Origin: Arthrobacter sp. AL12
Lineage (GTDB): Bacteria; Actinomycetota; Actinomycetes; Actinomycetales; Micrococcaceae
Assembly: GCF_029960645.1 (NCBI RefSeq)
Contig: NZ_JASBQY010000014.1
Coordinates: 1 to 64,000 of the forward strand
DNA: 64,000 nt
Direction: 5' to 3'
A program made the translations under genes and the position numbers. Positions within the stretch are counted from its first letter, which is position 1, and each line of letters begins with the position of its first letter. Positions 42,705 to 51,482 of the stretch are shown here, one piece after another. A model generated the notes under the pieces. The model worked only from the letters and a program-made list of their open reading frames with translations, did not search any database and was not told the origin of the DNA.

Positions 42705-43847
42705 TCAGCGCACCCGTATATTCGAGGGCTTCCCGGGAACGTCCTTCGGCTGCATGCCGGCGGTTTGGGCCTGCAGCACGCACCACTTGCGCAACGGCAT
42801 TCCGAGAACGTTCGGAAGGGACCCATGGTGCTGCTTGACCAGCGGCGTTCCCACGCTGCCGAACAGGGACACGCTGATGCCCGTTTCTCCGTGCAGCAGG
42901 GTGTCGCCCAGCACCGACATCCACGCCTTTTCCAGTGCCCTGCTTGCGGCGGCTGCACTGCCGTTGACTCCCTGGAACCTTCGCGCCAGGTGGGTGTGCA
43001 TCCGCTGGTGCTCCGTCAGGGCGGGGGCCTTTGAGGCCGCAGCCGGCGGGTTCTTCACCGCTGCCGGCTTGTCCTTCACCGCCGCCCGCGGGGCCGGGGC
43101 GGCCGGTGGCTGGGCGGGCCGGGTGTCCGCGCCGGCAGCGATGACCACGAGGTCGGCGAGTTCCGCGTGCAGCGCCGCGATCTGCCGGTGGATGGCGCTG
43201 ATCCGGAGGACGACGTCGGTGTCCCCGACCTTGGGTGAAACGCGGAGCTTGGTCTCTGCCTCGGGAGGGAAGGTGGTGCGGAACAGCGCGCAAAGCGCTG
43301 TCGCCAGCGGAAGCCGGGCGCCGGCGTCGGGCAGGAGCAGCGGTGACGGGCTGGTCGAGTTCGCAGTCACCGCTGCCAGTTCCGGCAGGTCGCCGTACAC
43401 CTTGCCCCAGCGGATCCGCTCAATGGTGGTGTTCTGGTCCACCTGCGGAGAGTAGACGCTCTGCATGAGCCGCAACTGCTGCGGATCGAAGGCGGGGAAG
43501 TGCTGGGGGAGGATAGCTCCCCGCAGGGCTGCGCGGACGGCGTCGAGCTGCCGCGAGACCTGCTCTATCGGATTCGGCAGGGCCAGGCCGCCGTCGAGCA
43601 GCCAGGGCGTGCCCGTGTCGGTTGCGAGCGCGACTCGTCGTGGGAAGCCCTTCCATTCGCTGACCATGATGGTGCCGTGCCGGACGTTATAGAAGAACCA
43701 GTCGAGTTCGGCGACAGGCCGGCCCGGTGCGTCCACCCGGCAGTTGGTGAACGCCCACACGTCGTCGTCCAGCAGCTCATGCAGCAGGGCAACATCGCGG
43801 GGAGACGGTCGGTGTGCAGCCGAATTGGCGGACGGAAAGTGCAGCAA
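42705..43847 (-). CDS. NERD-like domain protein
   Basis: A 380-residue protein with a probable TTG start (AAGG eight bases upstream). The N-terminal 150 residues look like a NERD domain, a nuclease-related fold: HELLDDDVWAFTNCRV, then ELDWFFYNVRHGTIMVSEWK, matching the E...D...ExK pattern. An Ala/Pro-rich linker follows (AAVKDKPAAVKNPPAA). The C-terminal 90 residues (MHTHLARRFQGVNGS, VSLFGSVGTPLVKQHHGSLP) form a small domain reminiscent of OST-HTH/LOTUS-type RNA-binding modules; this is weak. Function is unknown. RNA or DNA metabolism is plausible. Confidence 0.6.
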   Translation of the reverse strand: MLHFPSANSAAHRPSPRDVALLHELLDDDVWAFTNCRVDAPGRPVAELDWFFYNVRHGTIMVSEWKGFPRRVALATDTGTPWLLDGGLALPNPIEQVSRQLDAVRAALRGAILPQHFPAFDPQQLRLMQSVYSPQVDQNTTIERIRWGKVYGDLPELAAVTANSTSPSPLLLPDAGARLPLATALCALFRTTFPPEAETKLRVSPKVGDTDVVLRISAIHRQIAALHAELADLVVIAAGADTRPAQPPAAPAPRAAVKDKPAAVKNPPAAASKAPALTEHQRMHTHLARRFQGVNGSAAAASRALEKAWMSVLGDTLLHGETGISVSLFGSVGTPLVKQHHGSLPNVLGMPLRKWCVLQAQTAGMQPKDVPGKPSNIRVR

Positions 43848-44003
43848 CGGAAGCCTTCTGGGGCGTTAGGCCAGCTGAGGGACCCCCACGCCCCGAGCCA
43901 GTCGCACGTTGTGCGCTACGCCATCATCACCGGCCAGAAGGCCTAACGGCAAGTGGAGCCCACATTTGGCTTCTGCCGACTGTTGCCACATCGCACTGAG
44001 CCG

Positions 44004-44402
44004 CGGTGGACCAGATGACCGTGGTGATCCCTTCGGCCTCCAGGTTGAGCCGCCCCCCGGAGCCTGCCGGCAGCCAGGTGGCCGCCGCGGGTTCGGCGGG
44101 CGGGGCGTCGATGCCGGCCGCGGCAATGTAGGCGTCGGCCATGTAGGCGTCGGCCATCCGACCCAGCCGCTGGCTGAACCCGGCCTCCACGAGGGCGAGG
44201 GGGGCGGGCAAGCCGTCACTGAAGACGAGTCCGCCGTCGTCCGCTCCCTCGGACCGGCCGTGCAGGCGGATGCCCCGGCGGCCGAGGCCCCGCAGGTGGA
44301 TGCTGTGGCCGCCGCCGTTACCGGAGATCAGCGGGTTGCACATGAAGCGCGAGGCGGGGGAGGGGAACTGATCTACCTGTAGGCCGTTGACGCCATGGCC
44401 GC
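44004..44402 (-). pseudogene. Partial duplicate of the neighbouring flavin monooxygenase
   Basis: The minus strand encodes a middle segment (FMCNPLISGNGGGHSIHLRG, then GRRGIRLHGRSEGADDGG and GRMADAYMADAY) very close to residues of the intact monooxygenase at 45596-46879. Both ends are lost: similarity stops at VIWSTA and above NGLQVDQFPSP. A 15-base tandem duplication (44126-44140 and 44141-44155) adds a second MADAY unit. The FAD and NADPH binding motifs are missing, so it cannot work. It is a decayed paralogue or duplication product. Confidence 0.8.
44126..44155. repeat. 15-base tandem duplication
   Basis: ATGTAGGCGTCGGCC occurs twice head to tail inside the monooxygenase remnant. The intact copy near 45919 has it once. 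Confidence 0.9.
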
Positions 44403-44506
44403 GGTTGCGCTGGCGCTCAGCGGAGGCGGAGCACTGACCTCGCTCGAAACGACAGTGCTTTACCTGAGCAGTTACCTGGCCCGGCCATCACCCGGTGAAC
44501 ATCGGA

Positions 44507-44547
44507 GACGGCGGGGCCGGTCACCTCTGGTGACCGGTCCCGCCGTC
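44507..44547 (-). terminator. Terminator of the secreted CHRD-like gene
   Basis: GACGGCGGG-GCCGGTCACC / GGTGACCGGT-CCCGCCGTC with a TCT loop, just past the stop of the minus-strand gene at 44585. Confidence 0.85.
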
Positions 44548-44584
44548 GTGGGAGGGAAGTGGATGCCGAAAGTCCCCGGAACCG

Positions 44585-45298
44585 CTACCTGTCTTCCAGG
44601 ACGCCGCAGGCTGCGGGATCGGTGGCCTCGGCCGGAAGCTTCGGGTCGAGCTCGCTGGCGCCGGCCGAATCGAAGTCGTACTCGCCGTTGTTGTTGTAGT
44701 CGAGGCCGTGGATCACCAGGACGCCTTCGCCGTCGCGGATGGATTCGGCAATGTCCTTCGCCGTTCCGGTGCCGCCGTTGCCGGGATAGCCGGTGCCAGC
44801 GACGTCGGTGAATTTGATGTTCTTACGCTCGTAGTCATAGCTGCCGTCCTCGGCAACGGGGAAGCGGTCCACGGCGAGAAAGCTTGCCGGGGTGGTGTCG
44901 CCGGTGGTGTTCAGGGACACGACCACCGGGCCGTAAGCGGGGATGCCTTCCACCGTGTTCAACCGTCCGTCGCCGTTGCTGTCCAGGGCCAAGGTGGGGC
45001 ATTCATTCAGGGCCTGCTGGCCGTAGTGGATGTGCTGGGCGTGGGGTGCGTCGGGGGTCAGCCCGTTGGCGTGCACTTCGATCTGCTTGATCATCTCGTT
45101 GCCGACGACGGCCTTGGCGGTGCCGGAGGCGCCGGAACCGTTGAGCTGGCTGAGGGTGGCGGTAAGCGTGACATTCTTGTCACTGCCCTTGGTGTCGTTT
45201 TTCTCGTTGTTGGCCTGGGCCGGCAGAGCCGCCAGGGTTGTGGCGGCAAGTAAGACAACAGCTGAGCCCCCAAGGGCCATGACAGAATTTCGCTTCAC
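44585..45298 (-). CDS. Secreted CHRD-like protein
   Basis: A 237-residue exported protein. The GTG start at 45298 follows GAGGAG with good spacing; the longer upstream frame has none. A Sec signal peptide (VKRNSVMALGGSAVVLLAAT ... LPAQA) ends near residue 28. The mature part has a CHRD-like beta domain (VTLTATLSQLNGSGASGTAK, HAQHIHYGQQ). It includes a Ca-binding EF-like loop DSNGDGRLNT and a second DYNNNGEYDFDS loop near the C-terminus. Function is unknown. Relatives are extracellular beta-sandwich proteins. It is a single gene with its own strong terminator. Confidence 0.75.
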   Translation of the reverse strand: MKRNSVMALGGSAVVLLAATTLAALPAQANNEKNDTKGSDKNVTLTATLSQLNGSGASGTAKAVVGNEMIKQIEVHANGLTPDAPHAQHIHYGQQALNECPTLALDSNGDGRLNTVEGIPAYGPVVVSLNTTGDTTPASFLAVDRFPVAEDGSYDYERKNIKFTDVAGTGYPGNGGTGTAKDIAESIRDGEGVLVIHGLDYNNNGEYDFDSAGASELDPKLPAEATDPAACGVLEDR

Positions 45299-45595
45299 AA
45301 TGTACTCCTCTATTGATAACCAGTGAGGAGATCCCGCTGGTCTCAAGTGATTCGGATCACATGCCGTGGGGGATGGGTGCGCGGGGCGCAGTTTCTGCTG
45401 AAGGTTTCGGCACGGGCGCAGGCGAAGGCTGGCCCGGCGGCGATCCGGGCAGCGGCAGCGCCACCCGCCGATGCCGTTTAGGCAGAGGAGCCAGATCGTG
45501 GCCCACCCCCTGGGACAGGCCTCCGGTCCCGCCGACCCGGCCTACCAGCCCCGCTGCCTTTAGCCGGCGTCCGCGCCGTCCGGAGCGCGGCCCGG

Positions 45596-46879
45596 TCACC
45601 GGGCTGCGATGTGCCCTGCCACGAATTCGGCGTCGTCGCCCACTACTGACAGCGTGGCGGACAGGTGTTTGGTGAGCCACGGCAGCCCAACGGCGTAGAG
45701 ACCGGGGACGTCGGTGACCCCGCTGGAGTGCCGGGGGTAGTTCCACTGGTCGAGCGCCGGCACGTCGAGGAAGCTGAAGTCCAGGCCGTAGCCGGTGGAC
45801 CAAATGATGGACGTGATTCCCTCGGCATCAAGGTTGAGGCGGGCTCCCGATTCGGCAGGTAGCCAGTCGTCCGCCGGTACCGGGTCGGCGGGCGGGGCGT
45901 CGATGCCTGCGGCGTGAATGTAGGCGTCGGCCATCCTTCCCAGCCTGGCGCCGAACCCGGCCTCCACCAGGGCGAGGCGTGCGGGGAGGTCCTCGCTGAA
46001 GACGAGGGCGCCGTCGTCGGTTCCCTCAAACCGGCCGTGCAGCCGGACGCCCCGGCGGCCGAGTTCCCGCAGGCGTATGCTGTGGCCGCCGCCGTTGCCC
46101 GAGATCAGCGGGTTGCACATGAAGCGCGCCGCGGGGGAGGGGAGCTGATCCACCTGGAGGCCGTTGATGCCGTACTCGGGGCCGTGGAGGTTGACCTGCA
46201 GGATCCAGTGGAAAACGTCCCGGCCGCGGTACCGCCGCGGGGCCTCGGGGCAGGCCGAGACGGAAAGGTGGACCTCCCGGCCGGCGTCGAGGAGGTCCTC
46301 GGTGATCTGCCCGCCGGACTGGCCGGACCCCACCACCAGCACAGCGCCGTCCCGGAGCTGCTGCGGGTTGCGGTAGTCGTGGCTGTGCAGCTGACGGATG
46401 TGCCGTGGCAGCGCGGCGGCGGCCGGCGGGATGCGCGGGAGCTGGAAGGCGCCGTTTGCGAGGACCACGTTCCGTGCCTGCCAGCGGCCGTGGCTGGTGG
46501 TCACGGAGAAGCCGCCGTTGGCCGGGAAGCCGCCGGTTGCCGCACTGATCCGGGTCACCTCGGTGCCGAGCAGGACCGGCGGCTTGATCCTCGCGGCGTA
46601 GTCGCGGAGAAGGTCGATCACCTCGTCCCGGGGGAGGAAGGCATCCGGCTCGGGGCCGTCGTAGGTCAGCTCCGGAAGGAGGAACGAGAAGTTCGGGGTG
46701 TTGAGGTAGAACGAGTCCCAGCGCTCCTGCCAGGCGCCGCCGAGTGCGTCCCGCCGTTCCAGGAGCTGGTGCTCCACGCCGTGCCGGCTCAGCCAGTAGC
46801 TCGTGGCCAGGCCGGCCTGGCCGGCGCCGATCACCAGGGTGTCGACTTCGTGGTCGGGGCGCTCGGCGGGGGAGGGCAT
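45596..46879 (-). CDS. Flavin-containing monooxygenase (FMO/CzcO-like)
   Basis: A 427-residue FAD/NADPH-dependent oxygenase. The ATG at 46879 is preceded closely by the TfoX-domain gene; the long frame upstream is not coding. The FAD Rossmann motif is LVIGAGQAGLATSYWL (about 15-30). The flavin-binding GGAWQERWDS block follows. The NADPH Rossmann motif is VLVVGSGQSGGQITEDLL near 185. A late GYGLDFSFLD block takes the place of the ATG-containing motif (IIWSTGYGLDFSF). The family oxidises heteroatoms or ketones, or acts in indole/auxin metabolism (YUC-like). The true substrate is unknown. A broken partial copy lies 1.5 kb away. Confidence 0.85.
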   Translation of the reverse strand: MPSPAERPDHEVDTLVIGAGQAGLATSYWLSRHGVEHQLLERRDALGGAWQERWDSFYLNTPNFSFLLPELTYDGPEPDAFLPRDEVIDLLRDYAARIKPPVLLGTEVTRISAATGGFPANGGFSVTTSHGRWQARNVVLANGAFQLPRIPPAAAALPRHIRQLHSHDYRNPQQLRDGAVLVVGSGQSGGQITEDLLDAGREVHLSVSACPEAPRRYRGRDVFHWILQVNLHGPEYGINGLQVDQLPSPAARFMCNPLISGNGGGHSIRLRELGRRGVRLHGRFEGTDDGALVFSEDLPARLALVEAGFGARLGRMADAYIHAAGIDAPPADPVPADDWLPAESGARLNLDAEGITSIIWSTGYGLDFSFLDVPALDQWNYPRHSSGVTDVPGLYAVGLPWLTKHLSATLSVVGDDAEFVAGHIAAR

Positions 46880-46881
46880 AG

Positions 46882-47277
46882 CTATTTCTTCGCGGCCCTC
46901 GCCTTCGGAGCCTTCGGAGCCTTCGGAACCTTGGGCGGCAGCCCGGCCACATGTTCGAACGCCTTCTCCACCCAGGCCCGGGCCCGCGCTTTGTCGCCGT
47001 CGCCCTCGGCGTTCCAGATCTCCGGCAGCCCGGTGTAGCCGCCTATAGGGCGCTCGGCCGGCCCGAACGGCACGGTCTGCTCGGTGCTTTCGAGCAGCTC
47101 TTTGTCCGCGCCGCCGAGTTTCACGCCGATGGTGGGACCGAACAGGCCGGCGAACATGTTGCCGTTCACAAACGCCCCGAGGTTCCCGAACATCGGCTTG
47201 ACGACCACCTCGGAGTGGTCGGGCAGCACCGAGCGGAAGTGCTCCTTGTCGGCGTCGGACGCTTTCGGCATTTCCAT
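46882..47277 (-). CDS. TfoX N-terminal domain protein
   Basis: A 131-residue protein whose first 105 residues match the TfoX/Sxy N-terminal domain (VVVKPMFGNLGAFVNGNMFA, then KLGGADKELL). Full TfoX is a competence regulator in gamma-proteobacteria. Stand-alone N-domains in actinobacteria have no known function. The C-terminus is a Lys/Ala/Pro tail (PPKVPKAPKAPKARAAKK) encoded by a 9-base tandem repeat, resembling the basic tails of actinobacterial nucleoid proteins. It ends two bases before the monooxygenase start, so the two are probably cotranscribed. Confidence 0.8.
   Translation of the reverse strand: MEMPKASDADKEHFRSVLPDHSEVVVKPMFGNLGAFVNGNMFAGLFGPTIGVKLGGADKELLESTEQTVPFGPAERPIGGYTGLPEIWNAEGDGDKARARAWVEKAFEHVAGLPPKVPKAPKAPKARAAKK
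46901..46927 (-). repeat. 9-base tandem repeat encoding KAP units
   Basis: GCCTTCGGA is repeated three times in the TfoX-domain gene. It is read on the minus strand as part of the Lys-Ala-Pro tail. Confidence 0.85.
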
Positions 47278-47505
47278 GACGTACCTCCGGAAACTGCTGG
47301 TCAGGGTCGGTCTTCCTGCAGGATATGCCCGCCGCCGGACAAGGTACAGGAAGTCGCGCTAAGGGGCCCCGGCCCCCGCCTGGCGATGGACGGGGGTTTG
47401 GTGGCCGGCATCTTGAACGCACCTGCCCTCGAGAGCCGGTGGTGCGCTTATTCTTGCCGTGAAAACAATCCCTGATGCTGTCCGGCCTGGAGCAGCTGGA
47501 AGCGG

Positions 47506-48945
47506 CTAGGCATCGATCACCAGATCGGTTCGAGCGGTGGAGCAGCAGGGCAGGAACTTGCCTGCATCGATTTCCCGGGCCCGGATCCCGCCCTGGTGGT
47601 TCATCTCGACCTCCCCGGACAGCTTGACGACCTTGCAGGAGCCGCACATGCCCTCCTTGCAGTTCGCGCCGATCCTGACGCCTGCACGCTGGGCCACCCC
47701 GAGGATGTGTTCGGCGGGGTCGATGCGCACGTTGAGGCCGGTGCGCATGAAGGACAGTGTGAGGCTTCCCGTTCCGACTGTGTCGAAGCTAGAGGCGTCG
47801 GGGGACCCGGCCTCCGGCCCCCCGTCCGGCCCCCCGTCCGGCCCCCCGTCCGGACTGCCGTCGGGGGTTTCGGGACAGGGCGCGTCCGGGTCGACGGTTT
47901 CCAGCGGCAGCCCCGTGGCCTTCAGGGTCCCCTCGGCGTCGTAGCCGGGTTCGTAGAGCCCGAACGCGGTGGGCTGGCTTTCGTAGTAGTCCTCGGCGGA
48001 ATCGGCGATTTCCTCGGCGATTTCCTCCGCAATGTCCACTGCAAGCGCGAGCTCCGCCTGGTATTCAAGGATTGTCTGGCGGTCTCCCGAGAAGAATTCC
48101 ATGTGGATGGAGGTGTCGTCGACGCCGAGCTTCTCGAGGAGCTCGGTGGCGGTGTTCAAGTAACCCTCGGGGCCGCAGGCATAGACCTGGCGGCCGTTGG
48201 CATCGGGGGCCACCTCGTCGAGCACGGCCGCCGTCAGCCTTCCGGTGAGCCCTTCCCATCCCTCGGGTTTGCTGCGGTCGCCCAGGGAGTAGAAGACCTT
48301 GACGCGCGAGTCCACGGAGGCGATGTAGGCCAACTCCTGGTGGAAGGCAAAGCCTCCGGCTTCCGCTCCGTGGTACAGCACCACGACATCGGCCTGTCCG
48401 GGCAGAGAGTGGATGGTCCGCAACATCGACATGATGGGGGTTATGCCTGCGCCCGCGGCCAGCAAGAGGTACCGTGCCCGCCGGTCGGCGTCGGGCAGGT
48501 GGAATGCCCCGACCGGTCCGAGCATCTCGAGGACGGTGCCGGGCTTGACGTTCTCGTGCACCCACGGTGAGACCAGTCCCGTGGGGTCGCATTTGACTGT
48601 GATGTCGAAGGTCCACGGCTTGGTGGGGGAACTGGACAGCGAGTAGCTGCGGTCCACCGCGTCCTGGTCCTCGCCGTTCACCGGAAAGGCGACGTTCACG
48701 TACTGGCCCGGACGGAACGCCAGGGGCGCACCGTCGGAGCGGCGGAACACGAAGGTCATCATGCCGCCCACCTCGGGAACGGTCTCGACACATTCGGCCA
48801 TGAACTCCTGCGGATGCCAGGGACCCAGCGCGCGGGCGGCACCGGCGGGTCCCTCGGTGCTGCCCATCACCCTGTTCCACGGCATCTCAAGACCGCGAAT
48901 GCGCTGTGGTTCCTGAATTGCCGTGACGGTGCGGAGTTCAATCAT
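47506..48945 (-). CDS. gbcB: Glycine betaine demethylase reductase subunit (GbcB-like)
   Basis: A 479-residue electron-transfer protein feeding the Rieske oxygenase GbcA. The ATG at 48945 overlaps the GbcA stop by ATGA. It has an FAD-binding ferredoxin-reductase domain (FRPGQYVNVAF, RSYSLSSSP), an NAD-binding domain (LLLAAGAGITPIMSML, VYACGPEGYL), an acidic linker with GGPD repeats, and a plant-type 2Fe-2S domain (CKEGMCGSCKVVKLSG, then a distal C in LPCCSTA). The domain order FNR-ferredoxin agrees with GbcB. The linker of about 100 residues is longer than usual and carries the repeat at 47809. The alternative is another Rieske reductase, but the pathway context favours betaine. Confidence 0.88.
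   Translation of the reverse strand: MIELRTVTAIQEPQRIRGLEMPWNRVMGSTEGPAGAARALGPWHPQEFMAECVETVPEVGGMMTFVFRRSDGAPLAFRPGQYVNVAFPVNGEDQDAVDRSYSLSSSPTKPWTFDITVKCDPTGLVSPWVHENVKPGTVLEMLGPVGAFHLPDADRRARYLLLAAGAGITPIMSMLRTIHSLPGQADVVVLYHGAEAGGFAFHQELAYIASVDSRVKVFYSLGDRSKPEGWEGLTGRLTAAVLDEVAPDANGRQVYACGPEGYLNTATELLEKLGVDDTSIHMEFFSGDRQTILEYQAELALAVDIAEEIAEEIADSAEDYYESQPTAFGLYEPGYDAEGTLKATGLPLETVDPDAPCPETPDGSPDGGPDGGPDGGPEAGSPDASSFDTVGTGSLTLSFMRTGLNVRIDPAEHILGVAQRAGVRIGANCKEGMCGSCKVVKLSGEVEMNHQGGIRAREIDAGKFLPCCSTARTDLVIDA
47809..47855 (-). repeat. 12-base tandem repeat encoding Gly-Gly-Pro-Asp
   Basis: Units of CCCGTCCGGCCC are repeated about three times. They are read on the minus strand as the GGPD repeat in the linker between the reductase and ferredoxin domains of GbcB. 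Such a repeat is prone to length change. Confidence 0.85.
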
Positions 48946-50246
48946 GCCAAGTGCTCCTGCACGCGCTGCACATACCAGTTGATGAACGCCTCGACCTGGT
49001 ATTCGCTCTTCATGTACGGCCCGGGCTCGTAGGCGGGGCTGCTGGCGCCCTTCTGGCACAGCTCCACGAACGCCTTGTCCTGCAGATTGGTCTGCTTCCA
49101 AGTGTGGGTGAGTTTCCCCAGGTCGTAGTCGACGCCTTCCTCGGCGTCGTCAGCCACCAGCCAAGTGGTGCGTACCAGCGTCTGGTGCTCGTTCACGGGG
49201 AAGACGGCGAACGTGATGACATGGTCTCCGAGGAAATGGAACCAGCTGTTGGGCTGCAGGTGCATCGAGCAGCGGCCAAGGCGGAAGTCCCGCAAATCGC
49301 CGAGCAGCTTCTTGGAGAGCCTGCGCCCATCGGGCGAGAACGATTCGCCGTCACCGTCCAGCGAGTCCCGTGAGATGCGGATTCCCGCTACGCGGGTGTC
49401 GAGCTCCTCGACGACTTCATAGGGAAGGCCATAGCGGCGGCAACGGTCCTCAAGCGAGGACTGTGCCTCCTTGTTGCGGTCCCACACCTCCTCGAGATGG
49501 GGCGGGATCAGGCCCTCCGTCAGGCCCCAGGTGGGAAAGAGGGAACAGGCGAGTTCCGGGTGGCCGTCGCAGTGGTAGCACTCACGGTTGTTCTCCATGA
49601 CGAGCTTCCAGTTGCCCTCCTCGATGATGTTCTGCTGGTAGGCGATTTTCGTCTTCGACAGATCGTGGGGCGCGATGTAAGGCTCGAAGATCTTTCCGGT
49701 TTCGTCGAAATCCGTCGGCGGTTCGTCCGCAATGCAGACGAAGATGAGTCCAGCGAACACGCGGCTGTGGGCGCGCTTGAGGCCGAAGCAGCCCTTGTCG
49801 AACTTCGTTTCCCCCGGTGCCGAGGCATGGATCAAATCGCCGTTGGGGGAGTAGGTCCAGGAGTGATAGCCGCATACCAGGTTTCCCGTTGTCCCCGCGG
49901 GTTCGGTCAGGACCCGGGCGCCACGGTGGCGGCACACGTTGTGGAGGACGTTCACGCCGCCGTCGTCGTTGCGCAGCACGATCAGGGAGTAGGGCCCGTA
50001 GTCGACGGTGACGTAGTCGCCCGGCTCCGGGAGCTCGGCGATGCTGGCGGCAAAGATCCAGTGCTGGCCAAAAATGGCCTGCATGTCGATGTTAAAAATC
50101 GTCGGGTCGGTGTAGAAGGGGGCATCGAGGGAATATCCCACGCGCCGGAAATCGAACAACTCGGTGATCTCCGCCAGATGCTCGGCAGGCACCGATGAAG
50201 CGAGTTTTCCGCGTGAATTGAGGGGCACGTTCACTGGAGCAGACAT
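48942..50246 (-). CDS. gbcA: Glycine betaine demethylase oxygenase subunit (GbcA-like)
   Basis: A 434-residue Rieske non-heme iron oxygenase that converts glycine betaine to dimethylglycine plus formaldehyde. The ATG at 50246 follows GGGAGGAAACAC. The Rieske 2Fe-2S ligands are C105/H107 and C125/H128 (CRHRGA ... CGYHSWTY). The catalytic iron site lies in ENNRECYHCDGHPEL near 215-229, with two His, and a later Asp in the C-terminal part. It is cotranscribed with gbcB and divergent from a LysR-type regulator. Choline- or carnitine-type Rieske oxygenases are the nearest alternatives. The adjoining BCCT transporter and dimethylglycine oxidase favour betaine. Confidence 0.88.
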   Translation of the reverse strand: MSAPVNVPLNSRGKLASSVPAEHLAEITELFDFRRVGYSLDAPFYTDPTIFNIDMQAIFGQHWIFAASIAELPEPGDYVTVDYGPYSLIVLRNDDGGVNVLHNVCRHRGARVLTEPAGTTGNLVCGYHSWTYSPNGDLIHASAPGETKFDKGCFGLKRAHSRVFAGLIFVCIADEPPTDFDETGKIFEPYIAPHDLSKTKIAYQQNIIEEGNWKLVMENNRECYHCDGHPELACSLFPTWGLTEGLIPPHLEEVWDRNKEAQSSLEDRCRRYGLPYEVVEELDTRVAGIRISRDSLDGDGESFSPDGRRLSKKLLGDLRDFRLGRCSMHLQPNSWFHFLGDHVITFAVFPVNEHQTLVRTTWLVADDAEEGVDYDLGKLTHTWKQTNLQDKAFVELCQKGASSPAYEPGPYMKSEYQVEAFINWYVQRVQEHLA

Positions 50247-50331
50247 GTGTTTCCTCCCGGGAGGGCTGGGTAAGTGTGCGATTCGTGGGGACCACGGGCT
50301 GGTGGGCGCAACCGGCGTGGTCGAGAACCTT

Positions 50332-50347
50332 CTAATCATGAGATTAG
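50332..50347. promoter_or_regulatory. Candidate operator for the LysR-type regulator
   Basis: CTAATC-ATGA-GATTAG is a perfect 6+6 inverted repeat in the 160-base divergent region between gbcA and the regulator. It lies 86 bases from the gbcA start and 60 from the regulator start, where a LysR-family binding box is expected. Confidence 0.6.
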
Positions 50348-50406
50348 GGACGATCGATCTGCAACAAAAGCGCAACATTCAGGAGATAACAGTGCACAAT
50401 GGGTGC

Positions 50407-51339
50407 ATGATTGATCCACGGCTCGTAACACTTCGGGTGTTTGCCCGGTGCGGCACCGTTGGCGCAACCGCGGAGCTCATGGGTTATTCCCCCTCCGCCG
50501 TCTCCGCGCAATTGCGGGAGCTCCAGCGCGTGCTTGGAATGCAGCTGCTGACGAAGGACGGCCGGGGTGTGCGGCTGACCGCCACGGGCCGCTTTCTCGT
50601 GGCGGGCTCGGACACCGTAATCGCGGAATGGGAGAGCCTGCGCGCCGCGGCCATGGAGGCCGGCGACCAGGTGCAGTCCCGTTTTGGCCTCGGCGGATTC
50701 TCCACGGCAGCCGCCCAGTTGCTCGCGCCGCTGGCCGCCACCCTGCGCGCAACACGCCCCCTGCTGGAGGTGCAGGTACTCGAGGCCAACCCGGCTCGCT
50801 GCTTCGATTTGTTGGTTGCCGAGCGAATCGACCTCGCGGTCATCGTCGCCATGCAGTCCGACACCTATGCCGAGGACGATCCGCGCTTCGAGCAGACCGT
50901 TCTGCTCGACGATCCCCTGGACGTGATCATTCCCTCCGGCCATCCGTTGGCATCGCGGGAAACGGTGACGCTCGAAGAGCTGGCGTCGGAACCCTGGATC
51001 ACCGAGGCCGCCGGTTCCACCTACCATTCCCTATTCACCGCGGCGTTCACGGCAGTCGGGGTGACACCGCGGATTGCCCATGAGGCCGTTGAATGGGAAA
51101 CCCAGATCGCCTTCGTCGGTGCGGGGCTGGGCGTGGGCCTGCTGCCGCGACTGGCGCCCCTGCGTAGTGCCGAAAACGTGGTTCGACTGCGCATTACTGG
51201 CAAGGGGAAGCCGGTGCGCCGCATTGTCGCAGCGGTGCGCAGGGGCAGTATCGCATCGCCCCTGATCCAGGAGTCGCTCGGCATCCTGCAGGCCAGCGCC
51301 AATCGGATCCTCACCGCCCGACCCGAAGACGATCTCTGA
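50407..51339 (+). CDS. LysR-family regulator of the betaine demethylase genes
   Basis: A 310-residue regulator. The HTH is at about 1-60 (LVTLRVFARCGTVGATAELM, SPSAVSAQLRELQRVLG). The periplasmic-binding-type effector domain follows at about 90-295, with ANPARCFDLLVAERIDLAV and a late GAGLGVGLLPRL. The ATG at 50407 is used because the HTH begins at once. It is divergent from gbcAB with a palindromic site between them, so it probably activates gbcAB and represses itself. A betaine-related inducer is likely but not shown. It ends at a terminator shared with the BCCT gene. Confidence 0.85.
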   Translation: MIDPRLVTLRVFARCGTVGATAELMGYSPSAVSAQLRELQRVLGMQLLTKDGRGVRLTATGRFLVAGSDTVIAEWESLRAAAMEAGDQVQSRFGLGGFSTAAAQLLAPLAATLRATRPLLEVQVLEANPARCFDLLVAERIDLAVIVAMQSDTYAEDDPRFEQTVLLDDPLDVIIPSGHPLASRETVTLEELASEPWITEAAGSTYHSLFTAAFTAVGVTPRIAHEAVEWETQIAFVGAGLGVGLLPRLAPLRSAENVVRLRITGKGKPVRRIVAAVRRGSIASPLIQESLGILQASANRILTARPEDDL

Positions 51340-51415
51340 CATCACATTGTTGAGCCGGACTATCATGCGATCCTGCAGTCCGGGCCCTGGGTGGATTGTT
51401 ATTTGCTATGCGTGT

Positions 51416-51458
51416 GCCTCGGCGGCACGGGCCGGAACAAGCCGCGTGCCGCCGAGGC
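51416..51458. terminator. Bidirectional terminator
   Basis: GCCTCGGCGGCACG / CGTGCCGCCGAGGC, a perfect 14-bp inverted repeat with a 15-base loop, between the converging regulator and BCCT transporter genes. Confidence 0.8.
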
Positions 51459-51482
51459 GGGGTTGCTACTCAAGGTGCGCAG

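Noticed and set aside
45596..47647. 683-codon frame extending the monooxygenase upstream
   Set aside because: The extension overlaps the TfoX-domain gene in another frame and has no recognisable content; the FAD motif begins just after the ATG at 46879.
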